Assembly (NCBI RefSeq): GCF_004364315.1
Contig: NZ_SOBR01000004.1
Span: 62,001-126,000, forward strand
From: Chromohalobacter marismortui
Lineage (GTDB): Bacteria > Pseudomonadota > Gammaproteobacteria > Pseudomonadales > Halomonadaceae
Direction: 5' to 3'
DNA length: 64,000 nt
Under the pieces are notes generated by a model that was given only the letters and a program-made list of their open reading frames with translations, had not been told where the DNA came from and made no database searches. Of this stretch, positions 45,959 to 56,873 are shown piece after piece (the stretch's first letter is position 1; each line of letters begins with the position of its first letter). The position numbers were made by a program, and so were the translations under genes.

Positions 45959-46981
45959 TCACAACGCGCACTTGCCGTCACGCAAGGCCAGCGCCTGTTC
46001 GTAGACTGCCCGGGCGTTGTCGATGCCCCGCTCTTCCAGCCGCTCGAGGTAACGCTCGGTGCCACGTTTCAAGGGGCCCGACCACTGCGGATCGTTCAGG
46101 GGATCCTCGACACTATGGATCGTGTCGCCCTGCTCGCGCGCCTGCGCCTTGCCCTCGCGATCGAGCCGATAGAAGACCTCGCCCGCTCGCTCTGCCCAGT
46201 CCATGCCGCTGTTGGCATCGATGGCTTCGCGTGCCTTCGGCGATAGCGCCTCGTAAGCGTCGCGATTCATGATCGCCATCAGGGCGCCCGTGTAGTAGGG
46301 AATATCCAGGTGATGGTTGACCAACTCATTGACCTGGAACACCTTCATGGCTTCCCAGGGCAAGCTCAGGCCATCGATTACGCCACGCTGCAGCGAGGTA
46401 TAAATGTCCGGTGCCGGCATGCCGATCGGATCGGCGCCCATGCTTTCCAGCATGTCGCTGGAGACTTCGCTGGGGGTGCGGATGCGCAGGCCCTCGAGAT
46501 CCGCCGGCGTTTGCACGTCGGTGTCGCGCGTATGCAAAGGCGCCGGCCCGGTGGTGAAAAAGAACAGCGGATGCGAGTCGGCGTATTCGCCCCCCAACGC
46601 CCCTTCCTCGTAAAGCGACTGCAGGATGCAGGCGCCTTGCGGTGCACTCGCCGAGACTCCCGGCAACTGCACGATCTCGGAAAGTGGGAAGCGTCCCGCC
46701 GTATAGCCTTGCAGCGTGACGGTGATATCGGCGATGCCGTTGACCACGCTCTCATAGGCGCTGCTCGCATTGCTAAGCGTCTGCGAGGGATAGATCTCTA
46801 CGTCGAGCGCTCCTCCGGCATCTTCCTCGACCTGATTCGCCCAGGCCTCGATGAGATCCTTATTGACGGCGGACTGCGCCGGCCACAGGTGACCCAGGCG
46901 CAGTGTGGTCTCGGCGTAGGTCCCGCTCGCCGCAGCGGTGAGGCCGATCCCGAGAAGACAGCAGGAGATGGCGTGTTTCAT
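45959..46981 (-). CDS. TRAP transporter binding protein (DctP), mdlC-linked paralog
   Basis: The 340-residue protein has a signal peptide ending at SGTYAET near residue 24. The mature part contains RLGHLWPAQSAVNKDLIEAW, VVNGIADITVTLQGY, and DLEGLRIRTPSEV with the substrate-binding arginine. It is clearly paralogous to the DctP proteins at 49.7 and 52.6 kb. It follows mdlC by 63 bp on the same strand and has no permease genes of its own nearby. It may bind benzoylformate or mandelate and use the DctQM pair encoded at 50.8-52.6 kb. Confidence 0.88.
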   Translation of the reverse strand: MKHAISCCLLGIGLTAAASGTYAETTLRLGHLWPAQSAVNKDLIEAWANQVEEDAGGALDVEIYPSQTLSNASSAYESVVNGIADITVTLQGYTAGRFPLSEIVQLPGVSASAPQGACILQSLYEEGALGGEYADSHPLFFFTTGPAPLHTRDTDVQTPADLEGLRIRTPSEVSSDMLESMGADPIGMPAPDIYTSLQRGVIDGLSLPWEAMKVFQVNELVNHHLDIPYYTGALMAIMNRDAYEALSPKAREAIDANSGMDWAERAGEVFYRLDREGKAQAREQGDTIHSVEDPLNDPQWSGPLKRGTERYLERLEERGIDNARAVYEQALALRDGKCAL

Positions 46982-47044
46982 GGTGATACCTCGTTATCAT
47001 TGTTGGATATTCACTGACATGGCGTGCGTCGAACGTTCCGGCCC

Positions 47045-48688
<1,644 letters not shown>

Positions 48689-48728
48689 TCATTATTCTTT
48701 CTAAACAAAATAAACAGGACTTATTCGG

Positions 48729-49655
48729 ATGCGCCCTATCGACCTCAATCTCATACGGACATTCGTGACACTTTATGAGTCAGGCAGTGTCACGCTCGCC
48801 GCCCATAAGCTCAATGTGACGCAACCATCGGTCAGTTATTCTCTCTCCCGCTTGCGCGAACTTTTCGACGATCCTCTTTTTTCCAGAACGCGCGATGGTA
48901 TGGCGCCTACCTTCTGTGCCACACAACTCTACGCATCTTTTCGACATGCCTTGACGCAGATCGAGCATACGATCGGCGACCATCAGCATTTCGATCCTCG
49001 CCACTCGCAGCGGCGTTTTCGGCTAGCCTTGACTGATTTGGGGGAAACGACACTGCTGCCTGTCATTCTTCAGCGCATACAGACATTAGCACCCTATGTG
49101 GAACTTGAAGTCGTGCCACTGGAGATAGAAAAGATAAACGCATGGTTCGACAACAAAAGTGTCGATGCCGTCGTGTGCAGCCGAGATATAATGACCCCCA
49201 GCCTGGGCAAGAGGGTCATCCTCGAGGAACGCTACGTTTGCCTGTTAAACGCGCAGCATCCTCGTATCGAAAAGACGCTCGACATGAATACTTTTACGCA
49301 TGAACATCATATCGTCGTGTCGCCCTCATCGGGACACGGCCTTGCCGAAGATGTATTGAAAAAACATGATATCAGTCGCAAAGTCAGCGTCGTGGTACCT
49401 CACTTTTCGGCGTTGCCTCGCATTCTTGAGAATTCAGAGCTGCTAACGATACTTCCGGAGCAGATCGCACGAATCTTTACTCGGGAAGCGGCACTGCAGA
49501 TATGTGAGCTACCTTTCGATGTACCAAATGTCGAGGTAGCTCTCTACTGGCCACGCCATGCCGATGACTCATCAGCGCAAGAGTGGTTCCGCCAAACGCT
49601 CATCGAAGCCATCGCCCCTGAGCATGATACGCAGGGTCCGTCAGGCGAGATCTGA
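48729..49655 (+). CDS. LysR-family regulator divergent from mdlC
   Basis: The 308-residue protein has the NodD/SyrM-type start MRPIDLNLIRTFVTLYESGS with helix-turn-helix LAAHKLNVTQPSVSYSLSRLRELF (residues 20-43), then a substrate-binding domain from about residue 95. CAGGA precedes the ATG. It is transcribed away from mdlC and toward the pca-TRAP operon, so it probably regulates mandelate/benzoylformate use. The effector is unknown. Confidence 0.87.
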   Translation: MRPIDLNLIRTFVTLYESGSVTLAAHKLNVTQPSVSYSLSRLRELFDDPLFSRTRDGMAPTFCATQLYASFRHALTQIEHTIGDHQHFDPRHSQRRFRLALTDLGETTLLPVILQRIQTLAPYVELEVVPLEIEKINAWFDNKSVDAVVCSRDIMTPSLGKRVILEERYVCLLNAQHPRIEKTLDMNTFTHEHHIVVSPSSGHGLAEDVLKKHDISRKVSVVVPHFSALPRILENSELLTILPEQIARIFTREAALQICELPFDVPNVEVALYWPRHADDSSAQEWFRQTLIEAIAPEHDTQGPSGEI

Positions 49656-49658
49656 CGG
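49638..49658. terminator. hairpin at the convergent LysR/dctP gene ends
   Basis: CCGTCAG and CTGACGG pair across a 7-base loop; three further G-C pairs are possible past a bulge. The LysR stop codon lies in the stem. No T tract follows on either strand, so termination is only partly supported. Confidence 0.4.
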
Positions 49659-49675
49659 CCCCTGCTGGGCTACAC

Positions 49676-50689
49676 TCACGTGTCGCACGACGCCTTGAGG
49701 GTCATGACAGTGTCATAAGTCTGTGCACCTGGCAGCCCTTTCTCCTGCAAATCGTTAATATAACGGTTGACCGTGTCCTTGAGTACCGGTCCCCAGTCTT
49801 CATCTTCGAGGGGGTTCTCGACGGTGATGATCTTGTCACCTGCTGCGACGGCCTCCTGACGTCCCGCCTTGATCAATTCATCATAGACGCTGGCCGCTTT
49901 CATCGACCATTTCATGCCGCTGTGGTTATCGATGACTTCCTGGAGGTCGGGCGGAAGACGCTGGTAAGTATCCTTGTTCATCGTCGCTATCAACGACAGG
50001 TCGTACAGCGGCACCTCGGTATGATAATTGACAAGCTCATTGACACGGAATGTCTTGGCGCCCTCCCAGTTGATGCTCAAGCCATCCATCACGCCGCGTT
50101 GCAAGGCGGTGTAGATATCCGGCGCAGGCATGCCGACGGGTTCGGCGCCAAGATCCGCCATCATGTCGCCCACCAAGGATGTCGGGCGCCGCAGGCGCAT
50201 GCCTTCGAGGTCACTCGGCTTGGCGAGCAACTTGTCCTTGGCGTGCAGATAACCCGGCCCGGTCGTGAACATGAACAGCACATGCGTATCCGCGTATTCT
50301 TGGTCGAGGTTGCCTTGCTGATACAGCTTTTGCAGCACACACGACCCTTGGCGACTGCTGTTGGAAACACCCGGCACCTCGACGACCTGCGTCAGCGGAA
50401 AGCGCCCCGAATTGTAGCCCTGCGCTGTGGCACCGATATCGGCGATCCCGTTGACCACGGCTTCATAGGTGGCGTCGGACTTGGCGAGGGTCTGACCGGG
50501 GAACACCTGCACGTCAAGGCGGCCGTCCGAGGCCTCTTCCACGCTATCGGCCCAGGCCTGGAAGATTTCCTTGTCGATCTTGGAGCCCCCCGGCCAGACA
50601 TGCGCCAAGCGCAGGGTTTCCGCCTGTGCCAGGCCAGGCAACACGGCCAATCCAAGGGTCAAGCCGGCGGCGTAATAGATTGTTTTCAT
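49676..50689 (-). CDS. TRAP transporter binding protein (DctP), third paralog downstream of dctM
   Basis: The 337-residue protein has a signal peptide ending at LAQAET near residue 24 and a mature start LRLAHVWPGGSKIDKEIFQAW. It shares VVNGIADIGATAQGYNSGRFPLTQ-type and IYTALQRGVMDGLS-type segments with the DctP proteins at 46 and 52.6 kb. It is encoded 73 bp after dctM as the last gene of the pca-TRAP run. Two DctP genes thus bracket one dctQM pair, suggesting that one permease accepts several ligands. Confidence 0.88.
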   Translation of the reverse strand: MKTIYYAAGLTLGLAVLPGLAQAETLRLAHVWPGGSKIDKEIFQAWADSVEEASDGRLDVQVFPGQTLAKSDATYEAVVNGIADIGATAQGYNSGRFPLTQVVEVPGVSNSSRQGSCVLQKLYQQGNLDQEYADTHVLFMFTTGPGYLHAKDKLLAKPSDLEGMRLRRPTSLVGDMMADLGAEPVGMPAPDIYTALQRGVMDGLSINWEGAKTFRVNELVNYHTEVPLYDLSLIATMNKDTYQRLPPDLQEVIDNHSGMKWSMKAASVYDELIKAGRQEAVAAGDKIITVENPLEDEDWGPVLKDTVNRYINDLQEKGLPGAQTYDTVMTLKASCDT

Positions 50690-50762
50690 TGTTGGTACCT
50701 CATGATGATTTATTGCTGTCGTTTATATCCTTCCATGCAGCTAGCGGCATCCACTCCTGGAA

Positions 50763-52049
50763 TCAAATAAGAAATAGACTGAGCACGGGAAATGCGATCA
50801 ATAGCGCCAGGCGCACGAAATCGGCGGCGATAAAGGGCGCCACTCCCTTGAAGATCTCGCCCAACCCCACGTGGGGCGCCATGGCCTTGATGACGAAGAC
50901 GTTCATTCCGACCGGAGGGGTGATCAAGCCCAGCTCGACGGTCAGTACCGTGACGATGCCGAACCACACCGGATCGATACCCAGACTCTGAATGATCGGA
51001 AATACCACCGGGACGGTAATCACCAGCATCGCGATGGAGTCCATGAACATGCCGAGCACGAAGTACAGCAGCAGGATGCACAACAGTACGACGATCGGGG
51101 CGAGATCGAGGCCGAACAAAAAGTCGCTGATGGTGAAGGAAATGCGCGACACCGAGATGAAATAGCCCAGCGTCTCGGCCCCTACCAGCATGAAAAACAC
51201 TACCGCCGACAAGGCCAAGGTTTCCTGAACCGACTGCCATACTCCCCGGGCACGCATCCCCTTGGCCAGGGCGTACAAAAGGGTGGCGAAGGCGCCGACG
51301 CTCGCCCCCTCGGTAGGCGTGAAGGCACCGAAGTAGATCCCAAGGATGAGCAGCAGAAAGACGCCAAAGAAGGGTATCAGTCCAGCCAGAGACTTGGCCT
51401 TCTCGCCCCAGCTAGTGGGCTCGCCGGCCACGGCCAGCGACGGCTTGAGGCGCATCACCACCGTGATCGCCAATGAATAGAACAACAGCCCCATCAGACC
51501 GGGGATAATGCCCGCCATGAACATGTCGCCTACCGACTGCTCGGTGAGAATGGCATAGATCAGCAGCGCAATGCTCGGCGGTATCATGATGCCCAGCGTG
51601 CCCCCGGCAGCCAGCGCCCCGGTCGCCAGGCCACGGTTGTAACCGTAACGCTCCATCTCCGGGAGCGCGACACGGGTCATGGTGCTCGCGGTAGCCAGCG
51701 AGGAGCCCGAAATCGCCGAAAAAATCCCGCACGACCCGACCGCCGCGATGGCCAGCCCGCCTTTCCACCCTCCACAGATAACGCGGGTCGAGTTGAAAAG
51801 CTTACCTGCCATTCCCGAATGGGCGGCCAGCACCCCCATGAGGACGAACATGGGAACCGCGCTGAAGCTGTAGTTGGACAGCACTTCCACCGGCACGGAC
51901 TTGACCATCGACAAGGCGGCGCCCAGGTTGATGATTTGAGCGAATCCCACGACGCCGACGATCAGCATCGAAAGCGCCACCGGCACACGCAGCATCATCA
52001 ACACCAGCAGCATGGCCAGGCCGATACCGCCTATCATTTCACTCCCCAT
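50763..52049 (-). CDS. TRAP transporter large permease (DctM), pca-linked
   Basis: The 428-residue membrane protein has around 12 hydrophobic segments and the DctM landmarks SCGIFSAISGSSLATASTM near residue 113, AAGGTLGIMIPPSIALLIYA near 153 and LITPPVGMNVFVIKA near 386. The ATG at 52049 is preceded by GGAG; an upstream extension (MFSAKRRRPL) overlaps dctQ too far. It overlaps the dctQ stop by 11 bases. Together with dctQ and several DctP proteins it probably imports aromatic acids for the pca pathway. Confidence 0.92.
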   Translation of the reverse strand: MGSEMIGGIGLAMLLVLMMLRVPVALSMLIVGVVGFAQIINLGAALSMVKSVPVEVLSNYSFSAVPMFVLMGVLAAHSGMAGKLFNSTRVICGGWKGGLAIAAVGSCGIFSAISGSSLATASTMTRVALPEMERYGYNRGLATGALAAGGTLGIMIPPSIALLIYAILTEQSVGDMFMAGIIPGLMGLLFYSLAITVVMRLKPSLAVAGEPTSWGEKAKSLAGLIPFFGVFLLLILGIYFGAFTPTEGASVGAFATLLYALAKGMRARGVWQSVQETLALSAVVFFMLVGAETLGYFISVSRISFTISDFLFGLDLAPIVVLLCILLLYFVLGMFMDSIAMLVITVPVVFPIIQSLGIDPVWFGIVTVLTVELGLITPPVGMNVFVIKAMAPHVGLGEIFKGVAPFIAADFVRLALLIAFPVLSLFLI

Positions 52050-52566
52050 GAGCGGTCTCCTCCTCTTGGCCGAAAACACCGCTCAGCACGACATGCAGCA
52101 AACTGCGCAAGCTGAGTAACGCACTCAGGAAAGCGGCAAAGAAATAAATGGGCCCCATGGAAATACGCAGGTCTTGCGTCACTTCGCCATGCTCTAGCGC
52201 TCCCCTTCCGGAATCGATCAACCCCGTACAGAGAATGAGCCCCATCACGGCGAAGCCGACGAGATAAAAGCCATGTATACGTGTCTTGAGTGAGTCATTT
52301 AAACGATGAGTTAGTACTTCAACCACCACCTGACTTTTCTCGACGCTCGCGGCCATGGCCGCGAGCAAGGAGAACAGCAGCAGGTAGCTTACCAACTCCA
52401 CGCTTCCGGCTACGCTGAGGGATACCGCACCGCTGGTCAGGTCACTCAAGAAACGCAGCCCTACATCGACAATCGTCACCATCAGCAAGGCCAATAGCGA
52501 GACACCGCCAATGACCTTGCACAGGGCGCCCAGCCAATGGCTGAGACGCATGAGCCCTTGCTGCAT
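52039..52566 (-). CDS. TRAP transporter small permease (DctQ), pca-linked
   Basis: The 175-residue protein has four membrane segments and the DctQ-like VDVGLRFLSDLTSGAVSLSV near residue 32. It starts 18 bp after the DctP stop behind AGGAGAG and overlaps dctM at its end. It forms the membrane link between binding protein and large permease. Confidence 0.88.
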   Translation of the reverse strand: MQQGLMRLSHWLGALCKVIGGVSLLALLMVTIVDVGLRFLSDLTSGAVSLSVAGSVELVSYLLLFSLLAAMAASVEKSQVVVEVLTHRLNDSLKTRIHGFYLVGFAVMGLILCTGLIDSGRGALEHGEVTQDLRISMGPIYFFAAFLSALLSLRSLLHVVLSGVFGQEEETAHGE

Positions 52567-52584
52567 ACCGTTCTCTCCTAGGCC

Positions 52585-53607
52585 TTATTTGGCTGAGCAT
52601 GCCTTGCTTGCTTCAAGGGCGGCATAGTAGACATCACGCGCCTGTTCCAGACCACGTGCTTCGAGTCCACTGAGATATTGATCGATACCGGCCTTGAGTG
52701 GCTTTTCCCATGCCGACTCTTGCAGCGGATTTTCTACTACGCGGATGGTATGCCCGGCTTCCTTGGCCTGCTGTTTGCCGGCCTTGTCATCGGCGGCAAA
52801 AACCTCGCCGGCTTTTTTCGCCCACTTCATTCCGGAATTTTCATCGATGGCCTGCTGTTGCTCGGGCGTCAGGCTTTCATAGGCATTCTGATTCATCGTG
52901 GCCACGAAGATCAGCGTATAGAAGGGGACTTGTGTGTGGTAATTGGTGAGTTCGTTGAGGCGGAACGTCTTCATTCCCTCCCAGGGGAAGCTCAAGCCAT
53001 CGATTACGCCACGCTGCATGGAGGTGTAGATTTCCGGTGCCGGCATGCCCACCGGCTCGGCCCCCATGTTCTTGAGGATATTGCCCGCCACCGCCGTGGG
53101 ACGACGTATCCGCAGACCTTCAAGGTCGGATGGCTTCTGGACATCCGTTTCACGGGTGTGGATATAGCCTGGCCCCGTGGTAAACATGAAGAGTACGTGT
53201 GAATCTTTATACTCTTGATCGATCTTCCCATCGTTATAGAGCGTTTGCAGCACGCAGGCGCCTTCCGGTGCCGAGGAGGCCACCCCCGGCAATTCAACGA
53301 TCTGGCTCAGTGGAAAGCGGCCATTGGTATAGCCTTGCGCCGTGATGCCAATGTCGGCGATGCCGTTGACGGTCGCATCATAGGTTTCATCGGCCTGACT
53401 CAAGGTCTGCGAGGGATAGTTCTCGACCTGCAACGATCCATTGGAGTCCTTTTCCACCTGGTTCGCCCAAGCCTCGAACACCTGCTCATTGATCGATGAA
53501 GCGCCCGGCCAGAAATGCGACATGCGCAGCGTGGTTTCCGCCTGAGCGGTAGAGACGGCAGCCGCCGTCAGGGAGAGGGTGAGCATGCAAGTGAGCGTGC
53601 GTTTCAT
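52585..53607 (-). CDS. TRAP transporter binding protein (DctP), pca-linked
   Basis: The 340-residue protein starts at MKRTLTCMLTLSL behind GAGGAATC; a longer frame begins with a non-signal extension. The signal peptide ends at STAQAET near residue 23. Conserved segments include RMSHFWPGASSINEQVFEAW and DLEGLRIRRPTAV with the carboxylate-binding arginine. It is the first gene of the TRAP part, 93 bp after pcaL. The ligand is probably protocatechuate, 4-hydroxybenzoate or a related acid, from its position in the pca operon. Confidence 0.9.
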   Translation of the reverse strand: MKRTLTCMLTLSLTAAAVSTAQAETTLRMSHFWPGASSINEQVFEAWANQVEKDSNGSLQVENYPSQTLSQADETYDATVNGIADIGITAQGYTNGRFPLSQIVELPGVASSAPEGACVLQTLYNDGKIDQEYKDSHVLFMFTTGPGYIHTRETDVQKPSDLEGLRIRRPTAVAGNILKNMGAEPVGMPAPEIYTSMQRGVIDGLSFPWEGMKTFRLNELTNYHTQVPFYTLIFVATMNQNAYESLTPEQQQAIDENSGMKWAKKAGEVFAADDKAGKQQAKEAGHTIRVVENPLQESAWEKPLKAGIDQYLSGLEARGLEQARDVYYAALEASKACSAK

Positions 53608-53700
53608 GGCGTTGATTCCTCTTGTTATCTCAAAGAGATCCAGCAAGGATCTCTCGGTTTCAGCGCCTTCCGAGGAAGGCCAGCCCGGGCCAGGCGTTCG

Positions 53701-54870
53701 TTATAGGGGGTTGCCCCAGCCCAGCTTCTTGGCCATCGCAAAGGCGTGGTTTGCCGCCGGCACACCGGCATAGATCGCGACATGCATCAGCGCCTGACGC
53801 AGCTGCGCCTCGCTCAGGCCGATGCGCTGCGCCGTTTTAAGATGGAGTTCCAGTTCCCCGTCGCGGCCCAGCGCCGCCAGCACCGCCAGCGTGATCATGC
53901 TGCGCTCGGTGCGGCTCAAGTCATCGTTGCCCCACAACTCGCCCCAGGCCATGCGCGTGATCATGTTCTGAAAGGGCGCATCGAGGGTCGTGGCATTTTC
54001 GCTGGCACGCGCCACGTGCTCATCGCCGAGTACCTGCTTGCGCGTTTCCAGCCCGGCGACATAGCTCACACCGTTTTCGTTGACGTGCTCATCACCCAGC
54101 CAGGCACGTAGTCGCTTGGCGATCGCCTCAGGCACTTCCACGCTGGGCACGTGGGCGATGTTTTCGAGCACCTCGAGGCGCGCATCGCCGAACTGAGACG
54201 CCAGCGTTTTCAGGGTATCGGGCGGCGTGGAGAGATCCTCGCGCCCTCCTAGTAGACGCACGGGCTCAGTGACATCACTCAGCTTGCCGGTAAAGTCGGT
54301 GTCGGCCAGCATCTCGCACAGCCGTGCGTAAGACTCGCCATCGGTGCGCATGAGCTGGACCTTCCAGCCCGTATAGGTCGCCGCATCGCCTTGCGCGAAT
54401 GCTTCGGAAAACCAGCGTGGCACGATCTCGTCGGCCATGGCGGCCAGACCTTCCTGACGCACGCGCGCGGCCCGCGTATGCCAGTTGTCCGGCGATCCGA
54501 TCACCGCGCCGGTATTGGTCAGCACCACGTTGGCAAGCCGCTCGGGGCACTGAACCAGCAACTGCTGGCCGACCACGCCACCGATCGAGGTGCCCACGAA
54601 ATGAAAGCGCGCCAGGCCCAGCGCATCGGCCAGGGCCAGGGCGTCTTCGGCCAGCGCGCGGGGATTGACCGCCGCCGACAACCCGCTGCTCGCGCCATGA
54701 CCGGGCAGATCCCAGGTCACGCAGCGAAAGCGACCGCGCAGGGCCGCGACCACGCCTTCCCAAACGTCCTGACTCATGCCCAGCGGGTGTGCCAACAGCA
54801 CCGCCGGCAGCGCGGCTTCACCGCTATCGCGATAGGCGATCGTGCGTTCCGCCACCGTCAAGAAAGCCAT
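53701..54870 (-). CDS. pcaL: fused 3-oxoadipate enol-lactonase / 4-carboxymuconolactone decarboxylase
   Basis: The 389-residue protein carries two enzymes. Residues 1-262 are PcaD, an alpha/beta hydrolase with Ser95 (GTSIGG), Asp212 (GGREDLS) and His240 (ENIAHVPS). Residues 266-389 are PcaC, with SYVAGLETRKQVLGDEHV, the helix TERSMITLAVLAALGRDGEL and IYAGVPAANHAFAMAK. The fusion performs two successive steps: decarboxylation of gamma-carboxymuconolactone and hydrolysis of the enol-lactone to 3-oxoadipate. It lies 10 bp after pcaF. The fusion is known as pcaL in actinomycetes and some proteobacteria. Confidence 0.95.
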   Translation of the reverse strand: MAFLTVAERTIAYRDSGEAALPAVLLAHPLGMSQDVWEGVVAALRGRFRCVTWDLPGHGASSGLSAAVNPRALAEDALALADALGLARFHFVGTSIGGVVGQQLLVQCPERLANVVLTNTGAVIGSPDNWHTRAARVRQEGLAAMADEIVPRWFSEAFAQGDAATYTGWKVQLMRTDGESYARLCEMLADTDFTGKLSDVTEPVRLLGGREDLSTPPDTLKTLASQFGDARLEVLENIAHVPSVEVPEAIAKRLRAWLGDEHVNENGVSYVAGLETRKQVLGDEHVARASENATTLDAPFQNMITRMAWGELWGNDDLSRTERSMITLAVLAALGRDGELELHLKTAQRIGLSEAQLRQALMHVAIYAGVPAANHAFAMAKKLGWGNPL

Positions 54871-54880
54871 GCCTGTCTCC

Positions 54881-56086
54881 TCAAACGCGTTCGATCAACG
54901 TGGCCACGCCCTGGCCCACACCGACACACATGGTGCACAGGGCGTAACGCTTGTTCTGTGCATGTAGCTCGTGCGCTGCGGTCAACAGCAAGCGTGCCCC
55001 GGACATGCCCAGCGGATGTCCCAGCGCGATCGCGCCGCCATTGGGATTGACGCGTGGGTCATCATCGGCCACACCCAGCTCGCGCAGGCACGCCAGGCCC
55101 TGGGCGGCGAAGGCTTCGTTGAGTTCGATGATGTCGACCTCATCGATGCCGATCCCCAGGCGGTCGAGCAGCTTGCGCGTCGCCGGCACCGGGCCCATGC
55201 CCATGATGCGCGGCTCGACGCCGGCGGTGGCCATGCCCAGGATCCGCGCCATCGGAGTGAGGCCGTGGCGCGCGACGGCGGCGTCGCTGGCGACCAGCAT
55301 CGCCGCCGCCCCATCGTTGACGCCCGATGCATTGCCGGCCGTCACGCTGCCGCCTTCACGAAACGGCGTCGGCAACTTGGCCAGCTTTTCCAGCGTGGTC
55401 CCGGCGCGCGGATGCTCGTCCTGCTCGACGATCAAGGGCTCCTGTTTGCGACGCGGCACCTCGACCGGCGTGATCTCCTGCGCCAGGCGCCCGGACTGCT
55501 GGGCGCGCTCGGTCTTCTGCTGCGAGCGCACGGCGAAGGCATCCTGATCCTCGCGGGACACGTGGAACTGCTCGGCCACGTTCTCGGCGGTCTCGGGCAT
55601 CGACTCGACACCGTAGTGGTTCTTCATCAGCGGGTTGACGAACCGCCACCCAATGGTCGTGTCCTCGATCGCCTGGCTGCGCGAGAAAGCCGTCTCGGCC
55701 TTGCCCATCACGAACGGGGCGCGCGACATGGACTCCACGCCGCCGGCCAGCGCCAGCTCGAACTCGCCCGCCTTGATGGCGCGAAACGCCGTGCCCACGG
55801 CATCCATGCCCGAGCCGCACAGGCGATTCATCGTGGTGCCGGGCACGCTGGTCGGCAGCCCGGCCAGCAGCGCCGACATGCGCGCGACGTTACGGTTGTC
55901 CTCGCCGGCCTGGTTGGCACAGCCCATGATCACTTCATCGATGGCCGCCGGATCGAGATCCGGGGCCTGCGCCAGCACGGCGCGGAAGATCGTGGCCGCC
56001 AGGTCATCGGGACGAACACCGGCCAGCACGCCACCGAAGCGTCCCACGGCGGAACGCGTGGGATGACACAGCCAAACATCGCTCAT
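54881..56086 (-). CDS. pcaF: 3-oxoadipyl-CoA thiolase
   Basis: The 401-residue thiolase starts at MSDVWLCHPTRSAVG behind GAGGAG. Catalytic residues are Cys90 (NRLCGSGMDAV), His357 (ALGHPLG) and Cys387 (CTMCVGVGQG). It cleaves 3-oxoadipyl-CoA to succinyl-CoA and acetyl-CoA, the last step of the pathway. The length and NRLCGSGMDAVGTAFRAI fit PcaF. It lies 10 bp downstream of pcaJ. Confidence 0.94.
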   Translation of the reverse strand: MSDVWLCHPTRSAVGRFGGVLAGVRPDDLAATIFRAVLAQAPDLDPAAIDEVIMGCANQAGEDNRNVARMSALLAGLPTSVPGTTMNRLCGSGMDAVGTAFRAIKAGEFELALAGGVESMSRAPFVMGKAETAFSRSQAIEDTTIGWRFVNPLMKNHYGVESMPETAENVAEQFHVSREDQDAFAVRSQQKTERAQQSGRLAQEITPVEVPRRKQEPLIVEQDEHPRAGTTLEKLAKLPTPFREGGSVTAGNASGVNDGAAAMLVASDAAVARHGLTPMARILGMATAGVEPRIMGMGPVPATRKLLDRLGIGIDEVDIIELNEAFAAQGLACLRELGVADDDPRVNPNGGAIALGHPLGMSGARLLLTAAHELHAQNKRYALCTMCVGVGQGVATLIERV

Positions 56087-56096
56087 CGAATTCTCC

Positions 56097-56873
56097 TCAC
56101 GCCTCACCGGCGTGTTTACGTTCAGTACGCGCCTTGAGATCGCGCAGCACTTCCAGCTCGCGCGCATCGGGGGTCGGTGTCGTCTCGAGCTGCTCGGCGA
56201 AACGAACCTCCCAGCCGGTGGCTTCGATCACGTCGTCACGCGTGACACCGGGGTGCAGCGACACCACGACGAGTTCTTTCGTCTCGGGATCGGGCTTCAT
56301 CACGCACAAATCGGAGATCACCCGGGTCGGGCCACGGCCGATATTGGGCACGCCGTCACGCGCCCTGCCATCGCGGCCGAAACCGAGGGTGGTGATGAAA
56401 TCCACGTCGTTGACGAAGGTCCGCTTGGAATGCTTGAGCGTGATGAAGATCTCGCCGGCACAGGTCGCGATCTCCGGTGCCCCGCCGCCGCCGGGCAAGC
56501 GCACCTTGGGCGATTGATAATCGCCGATCAGCGTAGTGTTGAGGTTGCAGTAGCGGTCGATCTGCGCGGTGCCCAGAAAGCCCACATCGATCTTGCCGCC
56601 CTGCAACCAGTAGCGGAACATTTCCGGCACCGACACGGTGGTCAGCGCCGACTCGCAAAGTTCGCCGTCGCCGATGGAAAGCGGCAGCACGTCCGGCTTG
56701 GTCTGCAGCGTGCCGGACTCGTAGATCAGCACCACGTCAGGTGCATGCGTCAAACGCGCCAGATTGGCGGCCTCGGACGGCAAACCGATGCCCACGAAAC
56801 ACGTCATGCCGTTCTCCAGCGCTTTCGCCGCCGTCACGGTCATCATTTCCGAGGAGGTGTATTCGTTACTCAT
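56097..56873 (-). CDS. pcaJ: 3-oxoadipate CoA-transferase, beta subunit
   Basis: The 258-residue subunit starts at MSNEYTSSEMMTV behind GGAGG and carries the catalytic glutamate, Glu52, in YESGTL. FVGIGLPSEAANLA near residue 26 and GGGGAPEIAT near 130 are typical. With PcaI it moves CoA from succinyl-CoA to 3-oxoadipate. The ATG overlaps the pcaI stop by four bases. Confidence 0.93.
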   Translation of the reverse strand: MSNEYTSSEMMTVTAAKALENGMTCFVGIGLPSEAANLARLTHAPDVVLIYESGTLQTKPDVLPLSIGDGELCESALTTVSVPEMFRYWLQGGKIDVGFLGTAQIDRYCNLNTTLIGDYQSPKVRLPGGGGAPEIATCAGEIFITLKHSKRTFVNDVDFITTLGFGRDGRARDGVPNIGRGPTRVISDLCVMKPDPETKELVVVSLHPGVTRDDVIEATGWEVRFAEQLETTPTPDARELEVLRDLKARTERKHAGEA

